From: Defluviimonas aquaemixtae
GTDB lineage: Bacteria > Pseudomonadota > Alphaproteobacteria > Rhodobacterales > Rhodobacteraceae
Length of the DNA stretch: 64,000 nucleotides
Assembly: GCF_900302475.1 (NCBI RefSeq)
Contig: NZ_OMOQ01000002.1
Coordinates: forward strand, 124,001 to 188,000
Reading direction: 5' to 3'
The notes beneath the pieces are model-generated. The model saw only the letters and a program-made list of their open reading frames with translations. It was not told the origin of the DNA and did no database searches. The translations under genes were made by a program, and so were the position numbers. Shown here piece by piece: positions 16,720-26,852 of this stretch. The stretch's first letter is position 1. Every line of letters starts with the position of its first letter.

Positions 16720-18249
16720 TCAAATCAGTGTGATCGCGGCGACGGCCCCCCCGCCGATAGCGGCGCCGAGAACAACGAGCGCCAGCGTCCCGCGTCGCGA
16801 ACGACGCCGCGCTGGTTCGGGCGCCTCGGACTGACGCACAAGCATCGCCTCAGCAATTTGTGGCAAGCGCGGGCCGAATCTGCCGAGAACCCGCGCGGTG
16901 CGCGCGAGATCGCGGAACAGGGCCGGCGGCCCGACGTTTTCTTTGATGTAACGTTCGACAATGGGCCGGGCCACTTGCCACATGTTGATATTGGCGTTCA
17001 GGGAGCGTGCCACGCCTTCCACGACAACCATGGTGCGCTGCAACAGGATCAGCTCGGTGCGGGTCTCCATTCCGAACCGCTCGGTTACTTCGAAGAGATA
17101 GGCAAGGAGCCTGGCCATCGAAATCTGGTTCGCATCCATGCCGAAAATCGGCTCACCCACGGCGCGCAGGGCGCGGGAAAACTCACCGATATCACGGTCG
17201 CGCGGCACGTATCCGGCTTCGAAATGGACCTCGGCGACGCGCCGGTAGTCGCGGCGGATGAAGCCGATCAGGATCTCGGCGTAGACGCGGCGGGTATACT
17301 CGTCGATCGCGCCCATGATGCCGAAATCGTAGGCGATGATGTCGCCATTCTCTGCGACCTTCATGTTGCCCTGATGCATGTCGGCATGAAAATAACCGTC
17401 GCGAAGCGCATGGCTGAGGAAGAGCTGCAGCACTCTCTCGGAAATCGCCACGCAATCGTGCCCCGCCGCTCGAATCGCGGCAACATCGCCAAGCGGTATG
17501 CCCTCGGCCCAGCCGAGCGTCATGACCCGGCGCGACGAGAGGTGCCAGACGGGCTCGGGAACCTGAAAGCCCGCGTCCTTCTCGGTGTTGGCCGCGAATT
17601 CGGACGCCGCCGAGCTTTCGAGCCTGAGGTCCAGCTCGCCCATTACGACGCTTTCAAAATGGCTCACCACGTCAGAGGGGCGAAGCCGGCGCGAGGCGGG
17701 TGATAGGAACTCGATCAGACCGGCGGCGAAATGAAAGGCGTCGATGTCACGGCGAAAAGCACGCTCAATCCCGGGGCGCAGAATCTTGACCGCCACCTCC
17801 TCTCCCGTGGCCGTGAGCCGCGCGCGATGGACCTGGGCGATCGACGCAGCCGCAACGGAATCAGAAAACTCCGAAAACAGGCTCTCAACGCTTTGGCCCA
17901 GCTCCGCCGCGAAGGTGGTCTTGGCGACCGGTGTCGGGAAGGGCGGCAGCTTGTCCTGAAGCACGCGAAGCTGTTCGGAGAGTTCTTCTCCCACTACATC
18001 GGGCCGCGTCGAGAGGACTTGGCCGAATTTAATGTAGGCTGGCCCCAGGGCCGTCAGAGCCCTTGTCACCGGAGGCAGGTTCGGATCGCCGCGATAGCCC
18101 AGCCACTTGAATGGCCAGCCCACGATTCGGGCGGCCAGTCTGAGCGCGGCCGGTGCCTCCATCGCCTCGAGCGCGAGCTTCATGGCACCCGTGCGTTCGA
18201 AGGTCGCGCCCGTGCGGATCAGCCGCCAGATATTGTGCGGTCCGCGCAA
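16720..18249 (-). CDS. ubiB: Ubiquinone biosynthesis ABC1 kinase UbiB
   Basis: UbiB is an atypical ABC1/ADCK-type kinase-fold ATPase needed for ubiquinone synthesis at the membrane. The 509-residue protein has the family KxGQ motif (AYIKFGQVLSTRPD), the Ala-rich loop VAAASIAQVHRA, a catalytic-loop-like YFHADMHQGNM and two C-terminal membrane segments. Translation appears to begin at a TTG two bases after the ubiE stop; the next ATG is 22 codons in, after the conserved GPHNIWRLIRTGATFERTGA. It forms a ubiE-ubiB unit. Confidence 0.95.
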   Translation of the reverse strand: MRGPHNIWRLIRTGATFERTGAMKLALEAMEAPAALRLAARIVGWPFKWLGYRGDPNLPPVTRALTALGPAYIKFGQVLSTRPDVVGEELSEQLRVLQDKLPPFPTPVAKTTFAAELGQSVESLFSEFSDSVAAASIAQVHRARLTATGEEVAVKILRPGIERAFRRDIDAFHFAAGLIEFLSPASRRLRPSDVVSHFESVVMGELDLRLESSAASEFAANTEKDAGFQVPEPVWHLSSRRVMTLGWAEGIPLGDVAAIRAAGHDCVAISERVLQLFLSHALRDGYFHADMHQGNMKVAENGDIIAYDFGIMGAIDEYTRRVYAEILIGFIRRDYRRVAEVHFEAGYVPRDRDIGEFSRALRAVGEPIFGMDANQISMARLLAYLFEVTERFGMETRTELILLQRTMVVVEGVARSLNANINMWQVARPIVERYIKENVGPPALFRDLARTARVLGRFGPRLPQIAEAMLVRQSEAPEPARRRSRRGTLALVVLGAAIGGGAVAAITLI

Positions 18250-18251
18250 GT

Positions 18252-19004
18252 TCAGATCTTCCAGCCAGAATGGAGCGCGGCGACGCCCATGGTGAGGTTG
18301 CGGTATTTCACCTGTTCAAACCCGGCCTGGCGGATCATGCTCGCGAAGCTTTCCTGATCGGGGAACTTGCGGATCGACTCGACGAGGTACTGGTAGCTCT
18401 CGCGGTCGTTCGCGACGATCTGGCCCATGACTGGGATCACGTTGAAGGAATAGCGGTCATAGGCCCACTGCATCGCCGCATTAGGCAGTTGGCTGAACTC
18501 CAGCACCATGAGCCGGCCGCCAGGCTTCAGAACCCTGTAGGCTTCCTTCAGCGCGTCGGAGATGCATGTCACGTTCCGGATGCCGAAGCTGATCGTGTAG
18601 GTGTCGAAAGACGCGTCTGCGATGGGCAGAGTCATTGCGTCGCCCACAACCCAGTTCAGCCGGTCAGCCAGATTCTCGGCCTCTGCCCTTTTCTGCCCCT
18701 CGATCAGCATCGACTCGGTCATGTCGAGCACGGTGGCCGTCGACCCCGCTGCTCGCCTGAGATAGCGGAACGCGATGTCGCCCGTGCCACCCGCCACGTC
18801 CAGAAGCGTCGACCCGGGCCGCGGCGCGAGCCAGTCCATCATTGCATCTTTCCATAGACGATGGATGCCCACCGACATAAGGTCATTCATCACGTCGTAG
18901 CGGTTGGCGACGCGCGTGAAGACGCCGTGGACCATTCCGGCCTTGTCACCTTCGGCGACGGTCTTGAACCCGAAATGGGTGGTCCGGCTTTCGGTTTCAC
19001 TCAT
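18252..19004 (-). CDS. ubiE: Ubiquinone/menaquinone C-methyltransferase UbiE
   Basis: UbiE methylates the quinone ring using SAM. The 250-residue product shows [20 protein letters not shown], the SAM-binding motif [15 protein letters not shown] and a later [20 protein letters not shown]. The chosen ATG (MSETESR) has an in-frame GTG two codons upstream. It is co-directional with ubiB and divergent from mutM. Confidence 0.95.
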   Translation of the reverse strand: MSETESRTTHFGFKTVAEGDKAGMVHGVFTRVANRYDVMNDLMSVGIHRLWKDAMMDWLAPRPGSTLLDVAGGTGDIAFRYLRRAAGSTATVLDMTESMLIEGQKRAEAENLADRLNWVVGDAMTLPIADASFDTYTISFGIRNVTCISDALKEAYRVLKPGGRLMVLEFSQLPNAAMQWAYDRYSFNVIPVMGQIVANDRESYQYLVESIRKFPDQESFASMIRQAGFEQVKYRNLTMGVAALHSGWKI

Positions 19005-19087
19005 CAGCACTTGCCGTTCCGTTGAACTCGTCCTTCTTATAGAAGCCTTGGCCGCAGAGACAATGCGGCGTGACGGCAGGGGCGCGC

Positions 19088-19939
19088 ATGCCAGAACTCC
19101 CCGAAGTTGAAACCGTGCGGCGCGGGTTGGAGCCCGTGATGAACGGGCGCGTCATCGTTCGGGCGGCGGTCAACCGACCGGATCTGAGATTTCCCTTACC
19201 CGAGCGGATGGCAGAGCGGCTGTCCGGCGCGCGCGTCACCGGCCTCCGGCGACGGTCGAAATACCTGCTGGTGGATATCTCGACCGGCGAGACGCTCCTC
19301 ATTCACCTCGGCATGTCGGGACGGTTGCTGATCTCGGGGACGATGCTCGGCGAGTTCCATCACGAGCATCCCGCGCCCGCGAAACACGACCACGTCGTGT
19401 TCGACATGGACAGCGGCGCGCGGATCACCTTCAACGACGCGCGCCGCTTCGGGATGATGGACCTGCTTCCGACGGGGTCGGACCACACCCACCCGCTTCT
19501 CGCCAACATCGGACCAGAGCCTTTCGGCAACGCATTTCATGAGGACTATCTGGTGGCCCGCTTGAGCGGACGTGCGGTGCCGGCCAAAGTGGCGCTGCTC
19601 GATCAACGGGTCGTAGCGGGGCTGGGCAATATCTATGTTTGTGAAACGCTCCACCGGGCAGGAATCGATCCCCGGCGACAGATGCGGCGAATCTCGGCAC
19701 ACCGCGTCGCCGGCCTTGTGCCGGTCATTCGCGACGTCCTGAGAGAGGCGATCGAGGCGGGCGGATCGAGCTTGCGCGACTATCGACAGACAGATGGCGA
19801 GCTCGGTTACTTTCAGCACGCGTTCCGCGTCTATGACCGCGAAGGCGCGCCCTGCCGGACCGAAGGCTGCAGGGGCATTGTCACCCGGATCGTGCAGTCG
19901 GGCCGATCCACATTCTTCTGTCCGCGCTGTCAAAGATGA
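19088..19939 (+). CDS. mutM: Formamidopyrimidine-DNA glycosylase MutM (Fpg)
   Basis: MutM removes 8-oxoguanine and formamidopyrimidines from DNA. The start must be [10 protein letters not shown], since Pro2 is the Schiff-base nucleophile and Glu3 is catalytic. It also has the lysine-containing [11 protein letters not shown], the helix-two-turn-helix region ([18 protein letters not shown]) and a C-terminal zinc finger (C-x4-C ... CPRC). The length of 283 residues is normal. Confidence 0.97.
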   Translation: MPELPEVETVRRGLEPVMNGRVIVRAAVNRPDLRFPLPERMAERLSGARVTGLRRRSKYLLVDISTGETLLIHLGMSGRLLISGTMLGEFHHEHPAPAKHDHVVFDMDSGARITFNDARRFGMMDLLPTGSDHTHPLLANIGPEPFGNAFHEDYLVARLSGRAVPAKVALLDQRVVAGLGNIYVCETLHRAGIDPRRQMRRISAHRVAGLVPVIRDVLREAIEAGGSSLRDYRQTDGELGYFQHAFRVYDREGAPCRTEGCRGIVTRIVQSGRSTFFCPRCQR

Positions 19940-19999
19940 CTTGATCCCGGCGATTGGGCTGTTAGGAGTCCTCCCCGCACCACCGAAAGAGGTTCGTCC

Positions 20000-20776
20000 A
20001 TGGCTTACGAGACCCTGATCGTCGAGATCGAAGACGACGTGGCGCTCATCCGGCTGAACCGGCCCGATGCGATGAACGCGCTGAACTCGAAGCTTCTGGA
20101 GGAACTCGGTGATGCTCTCGCAGGCGCAGAGTCGAACGACAAGGTGCGCTGCATCGTCCTGACCGGGTCGGACAAGGCATTCGCGGCGGGGGCCGACATC
20201 AAAGAGATGTCGGAGAAAAGCTTTGTCGAGGTCTTCACCTCTGACCTCTTTGGTGCTGGCACCGAGACGATGCTGCGCTGTCGGAAGCCGATCATTGCCG
20301 CCGTGGCTGGCTATGCGCTCGGCGGCGGGTGCGAACTGGCTATGATGTGCGACTTTATCATTGCCGCCGACAACGCGAAGTTTGGCCAGCCCGAAATCAA
20401 CCTCGGAGTCGTCGCCGGGATCGGCGGGACGCAGCGGCTGACCCGGCTCGTCGGAAAATCGAAATCAATGGACATGCACCTGACCGGCCGATTCATGGAT
20501 GCCGCCGAGGCCGAGCGCTCGGGCCTCATTAGCCGCGTCGTGCCTGCCGCGAAGCTTGTACCCGAGGCGATGGCGGCCGCCCGCAAGATCGCCGAGAAAT
20601 CGGCGCTCGCCACCATGGCGGTGAAGGAAGCGGTGAACCGCAGCTACGAAACGACGCTGCGCGAAGGTCTCCTCTTCGAGCGGCGCCTGTTCCATGCGCT
20701 CTTCGCCACCGAGGATCAGAAGGAAGGTATGAATGCCTTCCTTGAAAAGCGCCAGCCGCAGTTCCGCGACAAGTAG
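20000..20776 (+). CDS. Enoyl-CoA hydratase (crotonase family)
   Basis: A 258-residue short-chain enoyl-CoA hydratase that adds water to 2-enoyl-CoA in fatty-acid or amino-acid catabolism. The crotonase motifs are present: [11 protein letters not shown] (oxyanion hole), [15 protein letters not shown] and [20 protein letters not shown] with the two catalytic Glu positions. It is close to rhizobial/rhodobacterial FadB1-type proteins. It lies alone between mutM and rpsT. Confidence 0.93.
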   Translation: MAYETLIVEIEDDVALIRLNRPDAMNALNSKLLEELGDALAGAESNDKVRCIVLTGSDKAFAAGADIKEMSEKSFVEVFTSDLFGAGTETMLRCRKPIIAAVAGYALGGGCELAMMCDFIIAADNAKFGQPEINLGVVAGIGGTQRLTRLVGKSKSMDMHLTGRFMDAAEAERSGLISRVVPAAKLVPEAMAAARKIAEKSALATMAVKEAVNRSYETTLREGLLFERRLFHALFATEDQKEGMNAFLEKRQPQFRDK

Positions 20777-20799
20777 CCGGAAAAAGCCCGCCGGGAGTG

Positions 20800-20828
20800 T
20801 TGACTTATATCCGAGTCGGTCCTAGAAG
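20800..20828 (+). promoter_or_regulatory. Housekeeping-type promoter for rpsT
   Basis: TTGACT and TAGAAG are separated by 17 bp, 43 bp before the rpsT start. The -35 is near perfect and the -10 matches four of six consensus positions. The placement suits a strong constitutive gene. Confidence 0.55.
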
Positions 20829-20870
20829 CGCGGCTTCAGATTCACCCGAACCGAAATCGGAAGACCTCAC

Positions 20871-21137
20871 ATGGCCAATACGCCCCAGTCCAAGAAGCGC
20901 GCGCGCCAGAACCAGCGCCGTCAGGATGTGAACAAGGCGCGCCGCTCGCGGATCCGGACGTTCCTGCGCATTGTCGAAGAGGCGATCGCCTCGGGCAATC
21001 AGAGCGCGGCTGCGACCGCGCTCAAAGTTGCACAGCCGGAACTCGCCCGTGGCGTGACCAAGGGCGTCATTCACAAGAACACGCTGGCCCGCAAGATGTC
21101 GCGGCTGTCGGCCCGTGTGAAGGCGCTCACCGCCTGA
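20871..21137 (+). CDS. rpsT: 30S ribosomal protein S20
   Basis: An 88-residue, highly basic helical protein ([32 protein letters not shown]) that binds 16S rRNA early in 30S assembly. Family length is exact. A strong terminator follows, so rpsT is a single-gene unit between the crotonase gene and dnaA, a common alphaproteobacterial arrangement. Confidence 0.98.
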   Translation: MANTPQSKKRARQNQRRQDVNKARRSRIRTFLRIVEEAIASGNQSAAATALKVAQPELARGVTKGVIHKNTLARKMSRLSARVKALTA

Positions 21138-21164
21138 GACCACGCTTTGTTCGGATTGTGAAGC

Positions 21165-21197
21165 GGCGCAGCTATTGGTTGCGCCTTTTTCTTTTTT
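21165..21197 (+). terminator. Rho-independent terminator of rpsT
   Basis: The stem GGCGCA/TGCGCC with a 9-base loop is followed by TTTTTCTTTTTT, starting 28 bp after the rpsT stop. Confidence 0.85.
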
Positions 21198-21679
21198 CCC
21201 GCCAAGCACGATCCTGTGCCCCATTTGCACTGCCCGTCGGATTCGCTCCGACAAAGGTTGAGTCAAGCACGAAGTTCTGTTGCGGCCACGCGATCCGCCT
21301 TGCTAGCGTCTCCATGCGATTCACATCGTCTTGGGGGGACATGCGGTAACCAAGGGTTTGGTCAGGGGCTGCACCTGACTTGAACCCAAGTCGCGCGCCG
21401 GCTGCTTGCGCGCGATTGGATTTCGAGCGTCGGCGACACTCGCCCGGCGGCTCGATAACGGATCGAACCGCCGAGCGTTTGCGCGGTCGAGCCGGGACCG
21501 CTTATGTCCGATATCAACCCACGCTTCCGCGAGGGAGCGGTTCATCCTTGGGTGATGTACCTGGGGGTAAAATCGCTGTCTGCGGCTGCGAATGCCGACA
21601 CGGGGATCGCCACGAATGCAATAGGCCGCGCGGTCTGTAGCGGTGCGGGACAGTGTAACGAGACGTGGGCAAGTAGGAC
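21198..21679. other. dnaA upstream region
   Basis: About 480 bp without a gene. It holds a small hairpin (GTCGGA/TCCGAC near 21227-21243) and several GC-rich inverted repeats. I find no good TTATCCACA-type DnaA boxes and no AT-rich unwinding region, so I do not call oriC. It must contain the dnaA promoter, which I cannot place with confidence. Confidence 0.5.
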
Positions 21680-23044
21680 ATGACCGAAGAATCCTGGGGG
21701 CGGATACGAAATGAACTTCTTAAGTCAGTCGGAAAGAGCAATTTCACCAATTGGATCGAGCCGCTGAAGCTCGATACCTTCGAAAATGGCATCGCGCGAT
21801 TCGAAGTTCCGACCAAGTTCATGCGTGACTGGGTGTCGCGCAACTTCGCGGAGCAAATCCGCCAACATCTTGAAAAAGCAGGTGAAAACGTGGCGCGTGT
21901 CGAATTTCACGTGCCGTCGCGCAGCGCCACGTCGCCTGCTGCGGTTACCGAGCGAAGCTCGAAAAGCAAGACCGGTGCGCCGCGCGCCCCGGACGACTCC
22001 GTCCTGACCGCCGCGCCGCTCGAGGCGCGCTTCACCTTCGATACATTCGTTGTCGGCAAGCCGAACGAGCTTGCCCATGCCGCGGCCCGCCGGGTGGCCG
22101 AGGGTGGCCCCGTCACGTTCAATCCGCTCTTTCTCTATGGCGGAGTCGGGCTCGGCAAGACGCATCTCATGCACGCGATCGCGCATGAACTGCAGACCCG
22201 CCAGTCCGAGCTCCGTGTCCTTTACCTGTCGGCCGAACAATTCATGTACCGCTTCGTTCAGGCCCTTCGCGAAAAAGAGATCATGGGGTTCAAGGAGATG
22301 TTCCGCTCTGTCGACGTCCTAATGGTCGACGATGTGCAATTCATCGCCGGCAAGGAATCGACGCAGGAGGAATTCTTCCACACGTTCAACGCGCTCGTCG
22401 ATCAGAACAAGCAGATCGTCATTTCGGCCGACCGCGCGCCGGGCGAGATCAAGGATCTGGAGGAACGGATCCGCAGCCGCCTTCAATGCGGCCTCGTCGT
22501 CGACCTGCATCCGACCGACTACGAACTTCGCCTGGGTATCCTGCAACAAAAAGCCGAACTGTACCGAAGCCAGTATCCGGGCCTGAAGATGGCCCCGGGC
22601 GTAATGGAATTCGTCGCGCATCGGATCACAACGAACGTGCGCGTTCTGGAAGGCGCGCTTACCCGGCTCTTTGCCTTCGCGAGCCTCGTGGGTCGCGAAA
22701 TCACGCTCGATCTCGTGCAGGATTGCCTCGCCGACATCATCCGCGCCTCGGACCGCAAGGTCACGATAGAGGAGATTCAGCGCAAGGTCGCCGAGCACTA
22801 CAACATCCGCCTAGCCGACATGATCGGTCCCAAGCGGGTGCGCACGATCGCCCGGCCGCGTCAGGTCGCGATGTTTCTGGCCAAGTCGCTGACAACGCGG
22901 TCGCTGCCCGAAATCGGCCGCCGCTTCGGCGGGCGGGATCACACCACGATCATGCATGGCGTGCGCAAGATCGAAGAGCTCAAGGCAACCGACAGCCAGC
23001 TCGCAGACGACCTGAACATGCTTCAGCGGCTCCTCGAAGCATGA
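21680..23044 (+). CDS. dnaA: Chromosomal replication initiator DnaA
   Basis: DnaA binds oriC, unwinds it and loads helicase. The 454-residue protein has domain I (SWGRIRNELLKSVGKSNFTN), a variable linker, the AAA+ domain III with Walker A GGVGLGKTH and Walker B LMVDDVQFIAG, and domain IV with the DNA-binding signature FGGRDHTTIMHGVRKIEEL. The start ATG follows an AGTAGGA ribosome site. Confidence 0.98.
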   Translation: MTEESWGRIRNELLKSVGKSNFTNWIEPLKLDTFENGIARFEVPTKFMRDWVSRNFAEQIRQHLEKAGENVARVEFHVPSRSATSPAAVTERSSKSKTGAPRAPDDSVLTAAPLEARFTFDTFVVGKPNELAHAAARRVAEGGPVTFNPLFLYGGVGLGKTHLMHAIAHELQTRQSELRVLYLSAEQFMYRFVQALREKEIMGFKEMFRSVDVLMVDDVQFIAGKESTQEEFFHTFNALVDQNKQIVISADRAPGEIKDLEERIRSRLQCGLVVDLHPTDYELRLGILQQKAELYRSQYPGLKMAPGVMEFVAHRITTNVRVLEGALTRLFAFASLVGREITLDLVQDCLADIIRASDRKVTIEEIQRKVAEHYNIRLADMIGPKRVRTIARPRQVAMFLAKSLTTRSLPEIGRRFGGRDHTTIMHGVRKIEELKATDSQLADDLNMLQRLLEA

Positions 23045-23159
23045 CCTGGCGCGGGCAGTCTTGACCCTTCGTGCGATCCATCGGACAGTCCCGAAAATTT
23101 CTTGAGCCTTGGGGGAAAGTCGTGCACTTTCCCCTCCCGGCCATCCTGAGGGGACGGAT

Positions 23160-24278
23160 ATGAAAATCAGCATCGAGCGCGCCGCGCTGCTCAAGGCGGT
23201 CGGCCAGGCCCAGTCTGTCGTGGAGCGTCGAAACACGATTCCGATCCTCGCCAATGTGCTGATCGAAGCCGAAGGCGACGCGGTGAGTTTCCGCGCCACC
23301 GACCTCGATATCGAGGTGGTGGACAAGACCCAGGCACAGGTCGAACGCGCCGGCGCCACGACCGTTTCCGCCGTGATGCTACATGAAATTGTGCGCAAGC
23401 TGCCTGACGGAGCGCTCGTGCAGCTGACCGACGATGGCGCGGCCGGACGGCTGACGGTGCAGGCCGGGCGGTCGATGTTCTCACTCGCGACGCTTCCGAA
23501 AGAGGACTTCCCGGTGATGGCCTCGTCGGAATACACGACGAACTTCTCGGCGCCCGCACCGGTCCTGCGGCGCCTGTTCGACAAGTCGAAGTTCGCGATA
23601 TCGACCGAAGAGACGCGCTATTACCTGAATGGCGTTTACATGCACGTCGCACAAGGAGATGACGGTCAGACCCTGCGCTGCGTCGCGACTGACGGCCACA
23701 GGCTTGCCCGGATCGACGCGCCGCTGCCCGAGGGGGCGGAGAACATGCCCGGAGTCATCGTCCCGAGAAAGACGGTGGGCGAACTCAGGAAGCTTCTCGA
23801 CGACGACGAGATCCAGGTCGCGGTCTCTGTCTCCGAAACAAAGGTGCGGTTCGCCACACCTGCGATCACGCTGACGTCGAAAGTTATCGACGGCACGTTC
23901 CCCGACTACACGCGGGTCATTCCGGCAGGCAATACGCGCAAACTGGAAGTCGACGCTTCGGAATTCGCAAAGGCGGTTGACCGAGTCTCGACTGTGTCGT
24001 CGGAACGGTCGCGCGCGGTGAAGCTGCAGCTTGACGAAGATCGCCTGGTTCTTTCCGTGAACGCGCCCGACGCCGGCGCGGCGGAAGAGGAACTTGCAGT
24101 GGCCTACGGTGACGAGAAGCTCGAGATCGGCTTCAACGCGAAGTATCTGCTTGAAATCGCGAGCCAGGTTGACCGCGAGAATGCCGTGTTCCTGTTCAAC
24201 TCCTCGGGCGACCCGACACTGATGCGGGAAGGCAGCGACACGTCGGCAGTCTATGTTGTGATGCCGATGCGGGTCTGA
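23160..24278 (+). CDS. dnaN: DNA polymerase III beta clamp
   Basis: The 372-residue sliding clamp tethers polymerase III to DNA. It has the beta-clamp features (LLKAVGQAQSVVERRNTIPI, CVATDGHRLARIDAPLP) and the C-terminal YVVMPMRV. It follows dnaA by 115 bp and precedes recF in the classic dnaA-dnaN-recF order. Confidence 0.98.
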   Translation: MKISIERAALLKAVGQAQSVVERRNTIPILANVLIEAEGDAVSFRATDLDIEVVDKTQAQVERAGATTVSAVMLHEIVRKLPDGALVQLTDDGAAGRLTVQAGRSMFSLATLPKEDFPVMASSEYTTNFSAPAPVLRRLFDKSKFAISTEETRYYLNGVYMHVAQGDDGQTLRCVATDGHRLARIDAPLPEGAENMPGVIVPRKTVGELRKLLDDDEIQVAVSVSETKVRFATPAITLTSKVIDGTFPDYTRVIPAGNTRKLEVDASEFAKAVDRVSTVSSERSRAVKLQLDEDRLVLSVNAPDAGAAEEELAVAYGDEKLEIGFNAKYLLEIASQVDRENAVFLFNSSGDPTLMREGSDTSAVYVVMPMRV

Positions 24279-24349
24279 TCCTGCTTCAAGTTCGCCGAAG
24301 GGCTTGCTTTCCGGCGAGGATGTTCATGGCAGGATGAAGGGCCCGGAGC

Positions 24350-25462
24350 TTGCCAGCGCTTGCCATCACATCGCTTCTCATCTCGCATTTCCGGTCGCAC
24401 CGGCATACGGAGATGGCCTTCGACGGGCTCCCGGTCGCGATTTTCGGGCCGAACGGAGCAGGCAAGACGAACATCCTGGAGGCGGTGTCCTTCCTGTCGC
24501 CGGGGCGTGGCATCCGGCGGGCCACGACAGATGAGCTCGCGCGGCAACCGGAAGCGATTGGCTGGAAAGTCAGCGCTGAGGTCTTGAGCCTGCATCAGCG
24601 TCACGAGATCGAGACCTTCGCCGAATCCGGTTCGTCCCGGAGCGTCTCGATCGACGGCAAGCCCGCCCCGCAGGCCGCTTTGGGCCGAGTCGCGCGGATT
24701 CTCTGGCTGGTTCCCGCGATGGACCGTCTCTGGATCGAGGGGGCGGAGGGACGGCGGCGGTTCCTCGACCGGATGACGCTGTCGTTCGAACCGGGCCACG
24801 CCGAGGCGGCGATGGCGTACGAAAAGGCGATGCGGGAGCGGAACCGCCTTCTGAAGGATGACGTGCGCGATCCCACCTGGTATCGCGCGCTCGAGGTGCA
24901 GATGGCAGGAGCCGGAGCCGCGATCCAAGCCAACCGAGCAGCAGCAGTAGAGCGCGTGGTCGCGGCGCAGGCGGCAGCAAAGACGGCGTTTCCGGCGGCC
25001 GAGTTGAGCATCCTGGGCCCGGAGGGCGCGGATTTCCCAACCGGTCCGGAAGAGCTGGCCGAGGCGTACGCCTCGGGCCGGTCGCGCGACGTGGCGGCGG
25101 GGAGGACGCTCGTCGGGCCGCATCGTTCCGATCTGGGCGCGCGCTATACGGCCAAGAGAATTCCGGCCGCGCAGGCCTCGACGGGCGAACAAAAGGCGCT
25201 CCTGATCTCGCTGGTTCTTGCAAATGCCCGCGCTCTCGCCGAGGATTTCGGTGCCCCCCCGATCCTGCTTCTGGACGAGGTGGCCGCCCATCTCGACGCA
25301 AACCGGCGTGCCTCGCTCTTCGACGAGATTTGCGGCCTCGGCGCGCAGGCGTTTCTGACCGGGACGGGGTCGGAGCTTTTCGACACGCTCGGAGAGCGGG
25401 CGCAGGCATTCGAGGTGCGAGAGACGGGCGGACTTTCGGTCGTTGAGGAGAGGAACCTGTAA
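24350..25462 (+). CDS. recF: DNA repair ATPase RecF
   Basis: RecF acts with RecO and RecR to load RecA at gaps. The 370-residue SMC-like ATPase has Walker A GPNGAGKTN, the signature STGEQKALLIS and Walker B ILLLDEVAAHLD. The first conserved residues (ALAITSLLISHFRSHR) require a TTG start preceded by a GGAG site; no in-frame ATG lies near. The stop overlaps the next ATG by one base. Confidence 0.95.
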   Translation: MPALAITSLLISHFRSHRHTEMAFDGLPVAIFGPNGAGKTNILEAVSFLSPGRGIRRATTDELARQPEAIGWKVSAEVLSLHQRHEIETFAESGSSRSVSIDGKPAPQAALGRVARILWLVPAMDRLWIEGAEGRRRFLDRMTLSFEPGHAEAAMAYEKAMRERNRLLKDDVRDPTWYRALEVQMAGAGAAIQANRAAAVERVVAAQAAAKTAFPAAELSILGPEGADFPTGPEELAEAYASGRSRDVAAGRTLVGPHRSDLGARYTAKRIPAAQASTGEQKALLISLVLANARALAEDFGAPPILLLDEVAAHLDANRRASLFDEICGLGAQAFLTGTGSELFDTLGERAQAFEVRETGGLSVVEERNL

Positions 25463-25893
25463 TGACGCCACAACGCGTTACCCTGATCACCCTCGGCGTT
25501 GCGGATCTGTCCCGATCGCGGGCCTTCTACGAGACGCTCGGCTGGCAGCCCAGTCTGGCGCTGGAGGAGGTCGTATTCTATCAGATACACGGCGCCGTCC
25601 TGGGGCTATTCGGAAAGAGCGCGCTCGCCAAAGATCAGGGGCGGCCGGGAGTAGAGCTGGGAACCGGCGCGATGACGCTTGCCCAGAATTTCACGACGGA
25701 GCCGGAGGTCGATACCGCTTGGGCGGCCGCTGTGCACGCCGGGGCGACGCCGCTCAAGAAGCCGGAAAAGGCGTTCTGGGGCGGGTATAGCGGCTATTAC
25801 GCGGATCCTGATGGCCACGTCTGGGAAGTGGCAATGAACCCCTTCTGGTCCCTAGCCGAAGATGGGAGCCTGACCCTGCCGGAGGCGGAATGA
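25462..25893 (+). CDS. VOC-family (glyoxalase-like) protein
   Basis: A 143-residue vicinal-oxygen-chelate fold protein: LITLGVADLSRSRAFYETLG at the N-terminus and YSGYYADPDGHVWEVAMNP near the C-terminus, with a Glu metal ligand. The substrate is unknown. It is translationally coupled to recF. A sequence one base off a DnaA box (TTATCCATA, 25950-25958) lies just downstream. Confidence 0.88.
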   Translation: MTPQRVTLITLGVADLSRSRAFYETLGWQPSLALEEVVFYQIHGAVLGLFGKSALAKDQGRPGVELGTGAMTLAQNFTTEPEVDTAWAAAVHAGATPLKKPEKAFWGGYSGYYADPDGHVWEVAMNPFWSLAEDGSLTLPEAE

Positions 25894-26032
25894 ACGGGCT
25901 TTTCAGGCGTGATGCGTCTGCCAACCATTTGAAAACAAACGAAAGAGAGTTATCCATAAATCCGAGTTTCGCCAGCAATCACGCCGCGTTCGCGCCAGAT
26001 CGGGCAGCCATCGACGGCATGGTGAGGCCGTC

Positions 26033-26659
26033 ATGACGCTTAGCGCGGCTTCGATCCTGCTATATTTCGGAGCGGTCGGCATCCTCTGGGCGACGCCCGG
26101 CCCGGTCTGGGTTGCAATCACTGCGCGCGCGCTGACCGGCGGCTTCGCGAGCGCCTGGCCGCTCGCGTTCGGCGTGACGCTCGGTGATCTGCTCTGGCCG
26201 CTGGTTGCGATCTTCGGACTGACCTGGATATTGGACCAGTGGGGCAGCTTCATGACAGTGATGCGCTATGTCGCCGCGGCGATCTTCATTATCATGGGCT
26301 GGCTTCTGATCCGCCACGCGGGGCAACCTATCTCGACTGACGGCCGGCTAACGCGGCCCGGCCGCTGGGCGGGATTCCTTGCTGGTGTCGCCGCGATCCT
26401 CGGCAATCCCAAGGCGATCCTGTTCTATATGGGAGTCCTGCCGGGATTCTTCGACCTGCGCCACGTAACGGCGCCCGATATCGCGGTCATCGCGGCAGTT
26501 TCGATGACGGTGCCGCTGGCTGGCAATCTGTTTGTTGCCGCGCTGGTCGGGCAGGCCCGGGGACTTCTGAAATCGCCGCGCGCGCTTTGGCGCATGAACG
26601 TCGCGGCCGGCGCGCTTCTGATCTCGGTGGGCGTGGTGATCGGCGCCGTCAAGATGTGA
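26033..26659 (+). CDS. LysE-family translocator
   Basis: A 208-residue membrane protein with about six hydrophobic segments and the LysE/RhtB features GILWATPGPVWVAITARALT and NPKAILFYMGVLPGFFDL. Such proteins export amino acids or homoserine-lactone-like compounds. The substrate cannot be told from the sequence. It stands alone. Confidence 0.88.
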   Translation: MTLSAASILLYFGAVGILWATPGPVWVAITARALTGGFASAWPLAFGVTLGDLLWPLVAIFGLTWILDQWGSFMTVMRYVAAAIFIIMGWLLIRHAGQPISTDGRLTRPGRWAGFLAGVAAILGNPKAILFYMGVLPGFFDLRHVTAPDIAVIAAVSMTVPLAGNLFVAALVGQARGLLKSPRALWRMNVAAGALLISVGVVIGAVKM

Positions 26660-26734
26660 ACTAAATGGACCGAGTTCCAGCGCGCCCTTCGGGGCGTGCC
26701 GGGTGGATTGGCCGGAGACCGGCATGATCGCTCG

Positions 26735-26760
26735 GGAACCATGTTCCGACATCTGCGTTT
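26735..26760 (+). promoter_or_regulatory. EcfG promoter without an obvious gene
   Basis: GGAAC-N16-CGTTT, an exact match to the alphaproteobacterial EcfG form. It points right into a region with no intact gene and a strong hairpin 93 bp on, which suggests a short stress-induced RNA. Confidence 0.6.
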
Positions 26761-26852
26761 GTTCAACGGGCCCGCGCCGCCGTGATGTGTCCCCGTTCAC
26801 GGTGTTTTGGTTATCGGTGCGGGGCCCGGGGGGCAGTCTCTATTACGCCTCC

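Noticed and set aside
21198..21679. oriC upstream of dnaA
   Set aside because: No cluster of DnaA boxes and no AT-rich unwinding region are visible; in many alphaproteobacteria oriC is not beside dnaA.
24251..25471. A 406-codon open frame antisense to recF
   Set aside because: High GC and codon bias open long antisense frames. It lacks family motifs and a ribosome site, while recF motifs are unambiguous on the other strand.
25950..25958. DnaA box
   Set aside because: TTATCCATA is one base off and solitary, so it gives no support for an origin or regulatory site by itself.
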